From NCBI GenBank assembly GCA_013287375.1, contig JABDDX010000002.1, forward strand, positions 1 to 64,000: DNA of 64,000 nucleotides, given 5' to 3'. Position 1 is the first letter of the stretch, and every line of letters begins with the position of its first letter. The notes below the pieces were generated by a model, which was not told the DNA's origin, searched no databases, and worked only from the letters and a program-made list of their open reading frames with translations. The position numbers and the translations under genes were made by a program. Of this stretch, positions 5,719 through 14,065 are shown piece after piece. This DNA comes from Bacteroidota bacterium. GTDB taxonomy: Bacteria; Bacteroidota; Bacteroidia; Sphingobacteriales; Sphingobacteriaceae.

Positions 5719-8109
5719 ATGGCCCAAAGCACCACTCTTGATAAAACGACCTGCTATCATTGCGGCGACGATTGCGTGGCAGGTTGTTACAGCAGCGCGG
5801 AAAAAGACTTCTGCTGTTCCGGCTGCAAAGGCGTTTATGAGGTATTATCCCGGAACAGCCTTTGCAGTTATTATAATTATAACGATCATCCGGGTACCAG
5901 CAGGCAAACAATCAATAAGCGGTTTGATTATCTAAGTGAACCAACGATTGTCAGCGAACTGATCGATTATACTGACTCCGAAAAGACAATTGTTACGTTT
6001 TATATCCCACAGATCCATTGCAGTTCCTGCCTCTGGCTGCTTGAAAAACTCAATCAAATCAATCCTGCTATTCATTACTGCCGGGTCGATTTTTTGAAAA
6101 AGCAATTGAATATCAGGTTCGATCACCAGCAACTCAGTCTGCAGGGCCTGGTCGAATTATTGGATCGTATCGGCTATGAACCGCTGATCAGTCTGCAGGA
6201 TATCATCAAAAAGCAAAACGCGGAACCAAAGGATAACCTCGTTTTAAAAATAGCCGTCGCGGGTTTTTGTTTTGGCAATGTCATGCTGCTGAGTTTTCCG
6301 GAATATTTCGGGATGGGTGCCACTGAGCAATCGTTCAGGCATTTCTTTGGATGGCTGAATATCCTGTTCTCCCTGCCTGTGGTTTTTTACAGCGGAAATG
6401 GTTATTTCATTTCGGCCTGGCAAAACCTGCGCAATAGGGTATTGCATATTGATTTCCCGCTGGCACTGGGTATAGCCGTACTATTTATCCGAACCGTGGC
6501 CGAGATCATCACCCGCAGCGGGGCCGGTTTTGCAGACACGCTCTGCGGTCTGGTATTCTTCTTGTTGGTGGGCAAGCTTGTTCAGCAAAAAACCTACCAC
6601 CACCTGTCTTTTGAACGTGATTACCGTTCGTTTTTCCCTGTAGCCGTAACCATAATCGATGGCCAAAGTGAAAGGATTGTTCCGCTTTCAGCGCTAAATA
6701 CCGGCCATCGAATGGTGATCCGTCACCAGGAAATTATACCGGCAGACGCCATTCTTTTAAAAGGTGAGGCGCTGATCGATTTTAGTTTCGTGACCGGCGA
6801 GGCTATCCCGGTTAATAAAACCCTGGGGGAGATCATCTACGCCGGCGGCCGTCAAATGGGCCAGGCCATCGAACTTGAGGTTGTTAAGCCCGTGTCGCAA
6901 AGCTATCTTACCCAGCTATGGAATAATGAGGCATTTACTGGTAAACAGGATAACCGGCTCCAAACTTTTAGTGAAAGGGTCAGCAAGTATTTTATCGTGA
7001 TCCTGCTGGTCATCGCATTCGCTGCTTTACTTTATTGGTTGCCTGCGGACCCCAAGCGGGGCTTGGCCGCTTTTACAGCGGTGCTGATCATCGCCTGTCC
7101 GTGCGCACTGGCCCTCAGCACCCCGTTCACGATGGCAGCAGCGCTGAGCATTTTTGATCGCAACGGGTTTTATTTAAAAAATACGGCGGTTGTTGAACAA
7201 ATGGCCGATATAGATACCATTGTACTGGATAAAACCGGAACAATTACTGACGGGGACAAAAATAACCTGACGCTGAATGCGGTTTTAACGCGGGAACAGG
7301 AACAACTTGTTTATAGTACCTGCATGAACTCCGGCCACCCGCTTAGTCGATTGATCTGTAGTTACCTGGGCAGCCAGGACCGATTGGAATTAACCCATTA
7401 CATCGAAACTCCGGGTGGGGGGATCAGCGCAGGTATCGGGCAATATCACATGCGTATCGGGAGCGGGAAATTTGTCATCGGCAGCCGGGAAGACCCAGCC
7501 CATACCACGCAGGTACACCTGATGGTCGATGAAAAATATCTGGGCTATTTTTCTTTCTTACAGCATTACCGGGAGGGCCTTGAACAAATCGCAGGATTGA
7601 AGACGGAATACCGACTTCATTTACTATCCGGCGATGGTGATTACGAGAAGAACGCGCTGCTTTCCTATTTTCAAGATGCCACGCAAATGCATTTTAACCG
7701 GTCACCACAGCAAAAGCTGGATTTCGTCCGTGCATTGCAGCTAAAGGGTAATAAAGTGATGATGATGGGTGACGGGCTGAACGACTCCGGAGCACTCAAA
7801 CAAAGTGACCTGGGTATCGCCGTAACGGATAACGTGAATAATTTTTCGCCGGCTTGTGATGCGATACTGGATGGCAGCTCCTTCGCCAAACTGCCCGCAT
7901 TTCTGCGGTTTTCCAAAGATACGGTCAGGATCATTCATTGTTCCTTTATGATATCGCTGGTCTACAACCTGCTGGGACTGAGCTATGCGGTAACTGGAAA
8001 ACTCTCCCCGCTGATGGCCGCAGTGCTGATGCCGGTAAGCACCGTAACCATTATTCTATTCACCAGCCTGGCCACCCGCCTGGCCGCCAAAAGAAGGAAA
8101 CTGTTATGA
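5719..8109 (+). CDS. ccoI: Copper-translocating P1B-type ATPase for cbb3 oxidase assembly
   Basis: The 796-residue protein starts with a cysteine-rich metal-binding domain (CYHCGDDC, CCSGCKGVYEVL). An HMA domain with CSSC near residue 100 follows, then eight hydrophobic segments. The copper-channel motif CPC is at 460-462, the phosphorylated Asp is D504 in DKTGTITDG, and SGHPLS and GDGLNDSGAL complete the catalytic set. CcoI/FixI enzymes export copper that is needed to build the haem-copper centre of cbb3 oxidases. The ATG at 5719 follows a promoter with an Fnr-type box, and the stop overlaps ccoS by 4 bp (ATGA). Confidence 0.95.
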   Translation: MAQSTTLDKTTCYHCGDDCVAGCYSSAEKDFCCSGCKGVYEVLSRNSLCSYYNYNDHPGTSRQTINKRFDYLSEPTIVSELIDYTDSEKTIVTFYIPQIHCSSCLWLLEKLNQINPAIHYCRVDFLKKQLNIRFDHQQLSLQGLVELLDRIGYEPLISLQDIIKKQNAEPKDNLVLKIAVAGFCFGNVMLLSFPEYFGMGATEQSFRHFFGWLNILFSLPVVFYSGNGYFISAWQNLRNRVLHIDFPLALGIAVLFIRTVAEIITRSGAGFADTLCGLVFFLLVGKLVQQKTYHHLSFERDYRSFFPVAVTIIDGQSERIVPLSALNTGHRMVIRHQEIIPADAILLKGEALIDFSFVTGEAIPVNKTLGEIIYAGGRQMGQAIELEVVKPVSQSYLTQLWNNEAFTGKQDNRLQTFSERVSKYFIVILLVIAFAALLYWLPADPKRGLAAFTAVLIIACPCALALSTPFTMAAALSIFDRNGFYLKNTAVVEQMADIDTIVLDKTGTITDGDKNNLTLNAVLTREQEQLVYSTCMNSGHPLSRLICSYLGSQDRLELTHYIETPGGGISAGIGQYHMRIGSGKFVIGSREDPAHTTQVHLMVDEKYLGYFSFLQHYREGLEQIAGLKTEYRLHLLSGDGDYEKNALLSYFQDATQMHFNRSPQQKLDFVRALQLKGNKVMMMGDGLNDSGALKQSDLGIAVTDNVNNFSPACDAILDGSSFAKLPAFLRFSKDTVRIIHCSFMISLVYNLLGLSYAVTGKLSPLMAAVLMPVSTVTIILFTSLATRLAAKRRKLL

Positions 8110-8267
8110 ATATTCTTTACCTCCTTATTGGCTGTAGCATCGTGCTGGCCCTGGCTTTTTTAACCGCCTTTATCTGGGCGCAAAAAAGCGGACAGCATGA
8201 TGACCTGCATACACCGGCCATCCGCATGTTGCTCGATGAAGAACTGGAAGAGGAGGAAGAAAGGTGA
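8106..8267 (+). CDS. ccoS: cbb3 oxidase maturation protein CcoS
   Basis: This 53-residue single-pass membrane protein starts with MNILYLLIGCSIVLALAFLTA, followed by a short F-x-W-A-x-K-S-G-Q-x-D-D segment and an acidic tail. CcoS is needed for insertion of cofactors (haem b and copper) into CcoN. The start overlaps the ccoI stop, so the two are translationally coupled. Its stop codon TGA (8265-8267) forms the first three bases of the Fnr-type box that controls ccoN. Confidence 0.9.
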   Translation: MNILYLLIGCSIVLALAFLTAFIWAQKSGQHDDLHTPAIRMLLDEELEEEEER

Positions 8268-8276
8268 TGGTTATCA
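8265..8276. promoter_or_regulatory. Perfect Fnr-type operator upstream of ccoNO
   Basis: TGAT-GGTT-ATCA is an exact double half-site centred at 8270.5, 58.5 bp before the last G of the -7 element at 8322-8329. The spacing is identical to that at ccoI and at the methyltransferase promoter. Confidence 0.7.
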
Positions 8277-8321
8277 TTATTTAGTATAACCACTGTCATT
8301 CTTTAAACTACCTGCGCACAA

Positions 8322-8329
8322 TATTTTTG
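8322..8329 (+). promoter_or_regulatory. -7 promoter element of ccoNO operon
   Basis: TATTTTTG matches TAnnTTTG exactly and lies 18 bp before the ATG at 8348, which gives a leader of about 12 bases. Confidence 0.55.
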
Positions 8330-8347
8330 TCACCATAAACAATCACT

Positions 8348-10471
8348 ATGCAACCTGAAAAATTTTACTACGATAACAAGATCGTCCGGAACTTTGGCAT
8401 AGCAACCGTCATCTGGGGAATCGCCGGAATGAGCATCGGCCTGTTGATAGCCATACAGCTTTACTATCCGGGTGCAAATATGCATAACCAGTACACTACG
8501 TTTGGCAGGATAAGGCCATTACACACCAATGCTGTGATTTTTGCCTTTGTCGGTAATGCCATATTTATGGGGGTGTATTATTCGCTGCAACGGCTGTTAA
8601 AAGCAAGAATGTACAGCGATAAATTAAGCGCCATCCATTTTTGGGGCTGGCAGCTGATTATTGTCAGCGCATTGATCACGTTACCGTTAGGTATTACCAC
8701 GTCTCACGAGTATGCAGAACTGGAATGGCCGATAGATATCGCGATTACCATTATCTGGATCGTTTTCGGCTGGAATATGTTTGGCACCATATTTAAGCGG
8801 CGCGAAAGGCACCTCTATGTAGCCATCTGGTTCTACATTGCCACTTTTGTTACTATAGCGGTATTACACGTGGTTAATTCGGTTGAAATACCCGTTACCT
8901 TCTGGAAAAGCTATATGGTGTACGCCGGGGTACAGGACGCGCTGGTGCAATGGTGGTACGGCCACAATGCGGTTGCGTTTTTCCTGACCACGCCTTACCT
9001 GGGCATGATGTATTACTTCCTGCCAAAAATGGCCAACCGCCCTATTTATTCTTATAAGCTCAGTATCCTACATTTTTGGGCGCTTATCTTTATTTATATA
9101 TGGGCAGGGCCGCATCACTTGCTCTATACTACGCTACCCGGATGGGCACAGTCATTAGGTGTTGCCTTTTCCATTATGCTGATCGCGCCAAGCTGGGGTG
9201 GTATGATCAATGGTCTGCTTACGCTCCGCGGTGCCTGGGATAAGGTGCGTGATGATGTGATCCTGAAGTTTATGGTGGTTGGATTAACTGCTTACGGCAT
9301 GGCAACGTTTGAAGGCCCGATGCTGGCACTAAAACAAATTAACGCGATAGCGCATTTTTCAGACTGGATCATCGCGCATGTGCATGTTGGGGCACTGGGT
9401 TGGAACGGGTTTCTAACTTTCGCGATTTTGTACTGGGTGATCCCGAGAATTTACAGAACAGAACTTTACTCCAAAAAACTGGCCTCTTTCCACTTTTGGA
9501 TCGGCACGCTGGGGATCTTGTTTTATGTAATACCGCTGTACTGGGCAGGCTTTACCCAGGGATTGATGCTGAAGGAATTTACACAGGAAGGCATATTAAA
9601 ATACAGCTTTTTAGAAACGGTATTACGCATCATCCCGATGTGGGTTACCCGTTCCTTAGGCGGTATGATGTACCTGACCGGCGTAATTGCAATGGCTTAT
9701 AACTTAACACGCACCGCCCTGCAAGGTAAGTTGCTGGCTAATGAACCTGCGCAGGCGATGGCCTTAGCACCGGTAAGCACTATGGCGAAGGAAGCCAGCT
9801 GGCACCGCAGGCTTGAACGCAGGCCGATACAGTTTATGATTCTCGCGCTGATCGTCATACTGATCGGGTCGTTTATCGAGATCATGCCTACATTAACCAT
9901 ATCATCAAATATACCCACCATAGCGAGTGTGAAACCTTATACACCGCTCGAGCTTCAGGGAAGAGATATTTATATCCGTGAAGGCTGCATGGGCTGCCAT
10001 TCGCAAACCGTGAGGCCGTTCCGTTCGGAAACCGAGCGTTACGGGCAATACAGTAAAGCCGGTGAGTTTGTTTATGATCACCCCTTCCTGTGGGGATCAG
10101 AAAGAAAAGGACCGGACCTGGCACGTATAGGCGGCAAATATCCTAACGCCTGGCATTATAATCACCTGATGGACCCGCGCCTGATGTCGCCGGGGAGTAT
10201 TATGCCGGATTATGACTGGCTGATTACCCAGGATCTGGATACGACCACCACGATTGCAAAAATAAACGCGATGCGGAAAATAGGTGTGCCTTATCCCTTA
10301 GGTTATGAAAATGTTGCAAATCGTGACCTGGATAAACAAGCTAAAGGCATTGCCGCCAATTTAGCTGAAGACCATATCAAAGTATCCAGCCGGAAAGAAA
10401 TTATTGCCATTACCGCGTACCTGCAACGGTTAGGAATGGATATTAAAGCAGATAAAACAACCACTAAATAA
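8348..10471 (+). CDS. ccoN: cbb3-type cytochrome c oxidase, fused subunits I and II (CcoN-CcoO)
   Basis: The protein has 707 residues. Residues 1 to about 470 form the twelve-helix haem-copper subunit I, with HTNAVIFAFVGNAIFMG, WWYGHNAVAFFLTTPYLG and AHVHVGALGWNGF carrying haem and copper His ligands. After a linker and a further helix (about 495-515), residues 530-707 are subunit II with one haem c site (C547-x2-C550-H551, CMGCHSQTVRPF) and MSPGSIMPDYDWL with a candidate axial Met. The CcoN-CcoO fusion is usual in Bacteroidota. The enzyme reduces O2 at very low concentration and pumps protons. It heads the operon ccoNO-ccoQ-ccoP-ccoG-ccoH. Confidence 0.96.
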   Translation: MQPEKFYYDNKIVRNFGIATVIWGIAGMSIGLLIAIQLYYPGANMHNQYTTFGRIRPLHTNAVIFAFVGNAIFMGVYYSLQRLLKARMYSDKLSAIHFWGWQLIIVSALITLPLGITTSHEYAELEWPIDIAITIIWIVFGWNMFGTIFKRRERHLYVAIWFYIATFVTIAVLHVVNSVEIPVTFWKSYMVYAGVQDALVQWWYGHNAVAFFLTTPYLGMMYYFLPKMANRPIYSYKLSILHFWALIFIYIWAGPHHLLYTTLPGWAQSLGVAFSIMLIAPSWGGMINGLLTLRGAWDKVRDDVILKFMVVGLTAYGMATFEGPMLALKQINAIAHFSDWIIAHVHVGALGWNGFLTFAILYWVIPRIYRTELYSKKLASFHFWIGTLGILFYVIPLYWAGFTQGLMLKEFTQEGILKYSFLETVLRIIPMWVTRSLGGMMYLTGVIAMAYNLTRTALQGKLLANEPAQAMALAPVSTMAKEASWHRRLERRPIQFMILALIVILIGSFIEIMPTLTISSNIPTIASVKPYTPLELQGRDIYIREGCMGCHSQTVRPFRSETERYGQYSKAGEFVYDHPFLWGSERKGPDLARIGGKYPNAWHYNHLMDPRLMSPGSIMPDYDWLITQDLDTTTTIAKINAMRKIGVPYPLGYENVANRDLDKQAKGIAANLAEDHIKVSSRKEIIAITAYLQRLGMDIKADKTTTK

Positions 10472-10478
10472 TACGACC

Positions 10479-10670
10479 ATGTTTGATCAATTTGTAAAAG
10501 GCCTTTCGGGACAACAAACGTACCTGATCTTCTCCCTTTGGATATTCCTTGTATTTTTCGTAGTGGTCAGTATCCTGCTTTTTATTACCAAGAAACAGCA
10601 CACCGATTATATGAGTGATCTTCCATTAGAAGACGGAACACCGGATGCCCCTCAATCTTTACCGTTATGA
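10479..10670 (+). CDS. ccoQ: cbb3 oxidase small subunit CcoQ-like
   Basis: A 63-residue protein with one transmembrane helix (LIFSLWIFLVFFVVVSILLFI) and a short polar tail ending DLPLEDG, as in CcoQ/FixQ, which stabilises the oxidase. It starts 7 bp after ccoNO and its stop overlaps the ccoP start by 4 bp. Confidence 0.85.
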   Translation: MFDQFVKGLSGQQTYLIFSLWIFLVFFVVVSILLFITKKQHTDYMSDLPLEDGTPDAPQSLPL

Positions 10671-11569
10671 CCAGCCTGTTAATAATTGGTTTGGTCGATG
10701 ACCATAGCATGATTCCCGGAGACATTGAAAACTACATCGGCTACGGCGCAATTATGACAGCAATGCTGCTGTTCCTCGCGGCTATGCTGGTGTTGCTGCG
10801 GACATTCAAAGTATTGACACGGATTGTCTTGAAGTCCGAAGGTTATACTGAAGAACAGATCATTGCGGAAATGAACCCGGTTAAACTCAAAAAGGTGAAG
10901 AAGCCATCGGGAGAGGTTTGGAACAAGTTATTGTCTTTAAGGCCTTTATCAGAGGAAAAGGAGATTTTGATTGCCCATGATTATGATGGTATCCAGGAAC
11001 TTGATAATCCCATTCCGGCCTGGTTCATGTATTTGTTTTATGGCACGATCATTTTTGCTGTGGGCTATTTGTTGAACTATCATGTTTTTCATACCGGCCA
11101 ATTGCAATACGAGGAATATAAAACGGAAATGGCCCAGGCTGAGGTGGCACATAAATTATATCTGAGCAAAGCGGCTAATCAGGTTGACGAAAATACCGTG
11201 AAGCTGGTGCATGACCCGGCAGTTATTGCTTCAGGGCAGGCGATATTTAAGACCAATTGTGTTCCTTGCCATGGCGATCATGCGCAAGGGGTGGTCGGGC
11301 CTAATTTAACCGATGACTACTGGCTACATGGCAATAAGATTGGCGATTTGTTTAAAACGGTTAAATACGGGGTTTTAACAAAAGGGATGCCTACCTGGGA
11401 GAAGGTATTGACCCCAAAACAGATCTCGGACGTGGTGAACTTTGTGAAATCCATTCATGGGACAAATCCCGCAAATCCTAAAGCACCGCAGGGAATAAAA
11501 GAAACAGACGATGCGCCCGCTTCAGTAAAAAAGGAATCCGCAAAATTAGTGTCAACTAACAGATCATGA
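10667..11569 (+). CDS. ccoP: cbb3 oxidase cytochrome c subunit III (CcoP), with a single haem motif
   Basis: The 300-residue protein has an N-terminal helix (about 25-47) and a cytoplasmic stretch with the FixP signature HDYDGIQELDNPIPAWF. A second helix follows (about 120-140), then a periplasmic cytochrome c domain. Only one CxxCH is present (C198-x2-C201-H202), with a possible axial Met in KGMPTWE. Proteobacterial CcoP usually carries two haems. The C-terminal 35 residues are low-complexity and polar. It passes electrons from donors to CcoO. Overlaps with neighbours on both sides show tight coupling. Confidence 0.93.
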   Translation: MTSLLIIGLVDDHSMIPGDIENYIGYGAIMTAMLLFLAAMLVLLRTFKVLTRIVLKSEGYTEEQIIAEMNPVKLKKVKKPSGEVWNKLLSLRPLSEEKEILIAHDYDGIQELDNPIPAWFMYLFYGTIIFAVGYLLNYHVFHTGQLQYEEYKTEMAQAEVAHKLYLSKAANQVDENTVKLVHDPAVIASGQAIFKTNCVPCHGDHAQGVVGPNLTDDYWLHGNKIGDLFKTVKYGVLTKGMPTWEKVLTPKQISDVVNFVKSIHGTNPANPKAPQGIKETDDAPASVKKESAKLVSTNRS

Positions 11570-12933
11570 ACGGACTGCTGGAGGCAAAGGAAGACGGTGC
11601 GCGAAAATGGATTTATCCATTACTTCGTAAAGGTAAATACTACCAATGGCGCAGCGCGATAAGCTATATCTACCTGATTGTTTTTTTTACAGGTCCGTTT
11701 ATCCGGATCAATGGGCAGCCGTTACTAATGCTGAATGTAATCGACAGGCAGTTTGTGTTGCTGGGGCAGGTATTCTGGCCACAGGATATCTTCCTGTTCA
11801 TGCTGGCATCACTGATATTCGTTGTTTGCATCGTATTATTCACTATCGTTTTTGGGCGCATATTTTGTGGCTGGATATGTCCGCAGACGATATTTATGGA
11901 AATGGTTTTCCGTAAGGTGGAAGTCTGGATAGAAGGGGATGCTAATAAAAGAAAAAAACTTGATGCAGGAGCATGGACCACCGATAAAATATTTAAGAAA
12001 ACGTTGAAGCATATCCTGTTTATTATCTTGTCATTTCTGATTGCCAATACCTTTTTGGCTTACATTATCGGGAGTGTTAATTTAATAAAGATCATGACCG
12101 AGCCCGTAAACCTGCACTGGGTTGGCTTTTTCAGCATATGGGTATTCTCCGCCATTTTTTATCTGGTTTACAGCCAGGTCCGGGAATTGGTGTGTACGGT
12201 AATTTGCCCCTACGGCAGGTTACAGGGCGTGCTGATGGATGAAAATACGCTGGTGGTAGCTTATAATGATGTTAGGGGGGAGCCCAGGGGCAAACTGGAT
12301 AAAACCGGCAGTTCATCAAAAGGTGATTGTGTGGATTGTGGATTATGTATTGCCGTATGCCCGACTGGCATCGATATCCGCAACGGCACGCAGATGGAAT
12401 GTATCAATTGTACCGCTTGCATAGACGTTTGTGACGAGGTGATGGATAAGATACATAAACCCCGGAGCTTGGTAGGTTATTACGCTGAAAACATGATCCA
12501 TACAAAGGAAAAACCGTCGTTTAATATTCGGATGATCGGTTATAGCTGCGTTATAGCGGTTTTGATGGGCGTAATGAGCTTTTTTATTTTCAGCCGGAGT
12601 GATATGGACATCACCGTAATGCGTAGCGCAGGCATGCTTTACCAGGAGCAACCAAATGGCTATGTCAGCAATATTTATACCGCGGACATTACCAATAAGG
12701 CAAATAAGGATCGCGCCGTAATATTAAGGGCCGAAGACCCGGAGATTAGGATAAAATATATTCAGGCGCCGGGCATTGCCGGTAAGGGTAGTGACGTGAA
12801 AACTGTCTTCTTTATCCTGATACCTGCCCGCAAAATTCATTCCGTAGAAACGGATGTGCGTCTACAGCTTATCAGCGGAAATCAAATTATTCAAACCGTA
12901 ACGACCACTTTTGTGGGACCATTAAACAATTAA
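11566..12933 (+). CDS. ccoG: cbb3 oxidase accessory ferredoxin-type protein CcoG
   Basis: The 455-residue membrane protein has N-terminal helices with the FGRIFCGWICPQTIFMEMVFR and VCTVICPYGRLQ motifs. These are followed by two [4Fe-4S] ferredoxin clusters: C255, C258, C261, C265 and C279, C282, C285, C289. A last helix (about 320-340) anchors a C-terminal Ig-like domain. CcoG (RdxA/FixG) is thought to reduce Cu(II) to Cu(I) for the oxidase copper centre. The start overlaps ccoP by 4 bp. Confidence 0.94.
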   Translation: MNGLLEAKEDGARKWIYPLLRKGKYYQWRSAISYIYLIVFFTGPFIRINGQPLLMLNVIDRQFVLLGQVFWPQDIFLFMLASLIFVVCIVLFTIVFGRIFCGWICPQTIFMEMVFRKVEVWIEGDANKRKKLDAGAWTTDKIFKKTLKHILFIILSFLIANTFLAYIIGSVNLIKIMTEPVNLHWVGFFSIWVFSAIFYLVYSQVRELVCTVICPYGRLQGVLMDENTLVVAYNDVRGEPRGKLDKTGSSSKGDCVDCGLCIAVCPTGIDIRNGTQMECINCTACIDVCDEVMDKIHKPRSLVGYYAENMIHTKEKPSFNIRMIGYSCVIAVLMGVMSFFIFSRSDMDITVMRSAGMLYQEQPNGYVSNIYTADITNKANKDRAVILRAEDPEIRIKYIQAPGIAGKGSDVKTVFFILIPARKIHSVETDVRLQLISGNQIIQTVTTTFVGPLNN

Positions 12934-12936
12934 GAA

Positions 12937-13359
12937 ATGAACTGGGGAAAAGCAACTATATTGATCTTAGTGATTTTTGTACTTTTTATAAGCGGCATGA
13001 GCTATTATATGTTCAGTTCGCCGAAGGATGAATATGATCACCAGTATTATGAAAACGGCTTAAATTTCGATCACGATTATATCCGTGAAAAACAGGTAAC
13101 TGAAGATCATGCCGCCCCGACCATCAGGGTCGGTACTGATTCTATCAAATTTACTTTTCCGCAGGTTATTAAAGGCGAGGTGAAATTCTCCCGCCCATCG
13201 AGTGATGCGGCAGATGTCAGCTATCCACTGGATTCCAAAGATCCCAAATCACTTCAGTTGGCGGCCACGCACCTTTTAAAAGGAAGGTGGCAATTAGTTT
13301 TTGAGTGGAAAAGTGGCAACAAGGCTTACTTGTATCAGCACGAAATTTATATCAAATGA
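12937..13359 (+). CDS. ccoH: FixH/CcoH family cbb3 assembly protein
   Basis: The 140-residue protein has one N-terminal transmembrane helix (6-26), the family stretch YYENGLNFDHDYIREKQ, and a periplasmic beta-rich domain. CcoH is a single-span factor that joins early assembly intermediates of the cbb3 complex. It starts 3 bp after ccoG and overlaps the next gene by 4 bp. Confidence 0.88.
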   Translation: MNWGKATILILVIFVLFISGMSYYMFSSPKDEYDHQYYENGLNFDHDYIREKQVTEDHAAPTIRVGTDSIKFTFPQVIKGEVKFSRPSSDAADVSYPLDSKDPKSLQLAATHLLKGRWQLVFEWKSGNKAYLYQHEIYIK

Positions 13360-14045
13360 GTAATAACGCCATCGCTTTTTTTATAGGGTTATTCGGAAGT
13401 ATCCACTGCGTCGGTATGTGCGGCCCTTTGGCTTTTGCCGTTCCTTCCATCCGGGCTAAATGGTGGCTGGTTGTTGCTGATAAGGTAAGTTATAATGCAG
13501 GCCGGGTTATCACTTATTCTTTTTTAGGTTTGCTCATTGGTTTTATTGGCAAACAACTGTGGCTCTCCGGGCTGCAGCAGTGGGTAAGCCTCGTCAGCGG
13601 ATTGTTTATCATCATGGCCGGGTTTTCACGGTTATTTAAGATCCACGTTGGGGATAACGGTTTTCTATCAGCGCTTTTATTACCTGTTAACCGCTCGTTA
13701 AACTACGCGCTGCGGCACCATGCCGGGCATTTTGTAGTTGGCTTGCTCAATGGCTTCCTGCCCTGCGGCTTTGTTTACCTGGCTTTGGCAGGTGCAATCA
13801 ATACAAATACGCCATTAGCAGCTGCGCAATTCATGTTTTTCTTTGGGGCTGGTACGTTTCCATTGATGCTTTTGGCAACGCTTAGCGCGGGTTTTGTTGG
13901 CCCGGTGGTACGCAGGCGGATCAATCGGGTTATGCCATACCTGATGGTTTGCCTTGGTTTTTGGTTTATTCTGCGAGGTATGAATTTAGCTATTCCTTAC
14001 CTGAGCCCTGCTAAACCATCGGCAGGGGTGAACGTTTGCCATTAG
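13356..14045 (+). CDS. TauE/SafE- or DsbD_2-type membrane protein of the cbb3 locus
   Basis: The 229-residue protein starts at the ATG at 13356, which overlaps the ccoH stop (ATGA). It has six or so hydrophobic segments with the paired signatures IHCVGMCGPLAFA near the N-terminus and NGFLPCGFVYLALAGA in the middle. These cysteine-proline motifs are typical of the cytochrome-c-biogenesis transmembrane (DsbD_2) group, often annotated as sulfite exporter TauE/SafE. Members at the end of cco clusters are suspected to handle copper or thiols for oxidase assembly. The operon position supports that; the substrate is unproven. Confidence 0.85.
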   Translation: MSNNAIAFFIGLFGSIHCVGMCGPLAFAVPSIRAKWWLVVADKVSYNAGRVITYSFLGLLIGFIGKQLWLSGLQQWVSLVSGLFIIMAGFSRLFKIHVGDNGFLSALLLPVNRSLNYALRHHAGHFVVGLLNGFLPCGFVYLALAGAINTNTPLAAAQFMFFFGAGTFPLMLLATLSAGFVGPVVRRRINRVMPYLMVCLGFWFILRGMNLAIPYLSPAKPSAGVNVCH

Positions 14046-14065
14046 GCCTTGCCACCCCATGGTAT

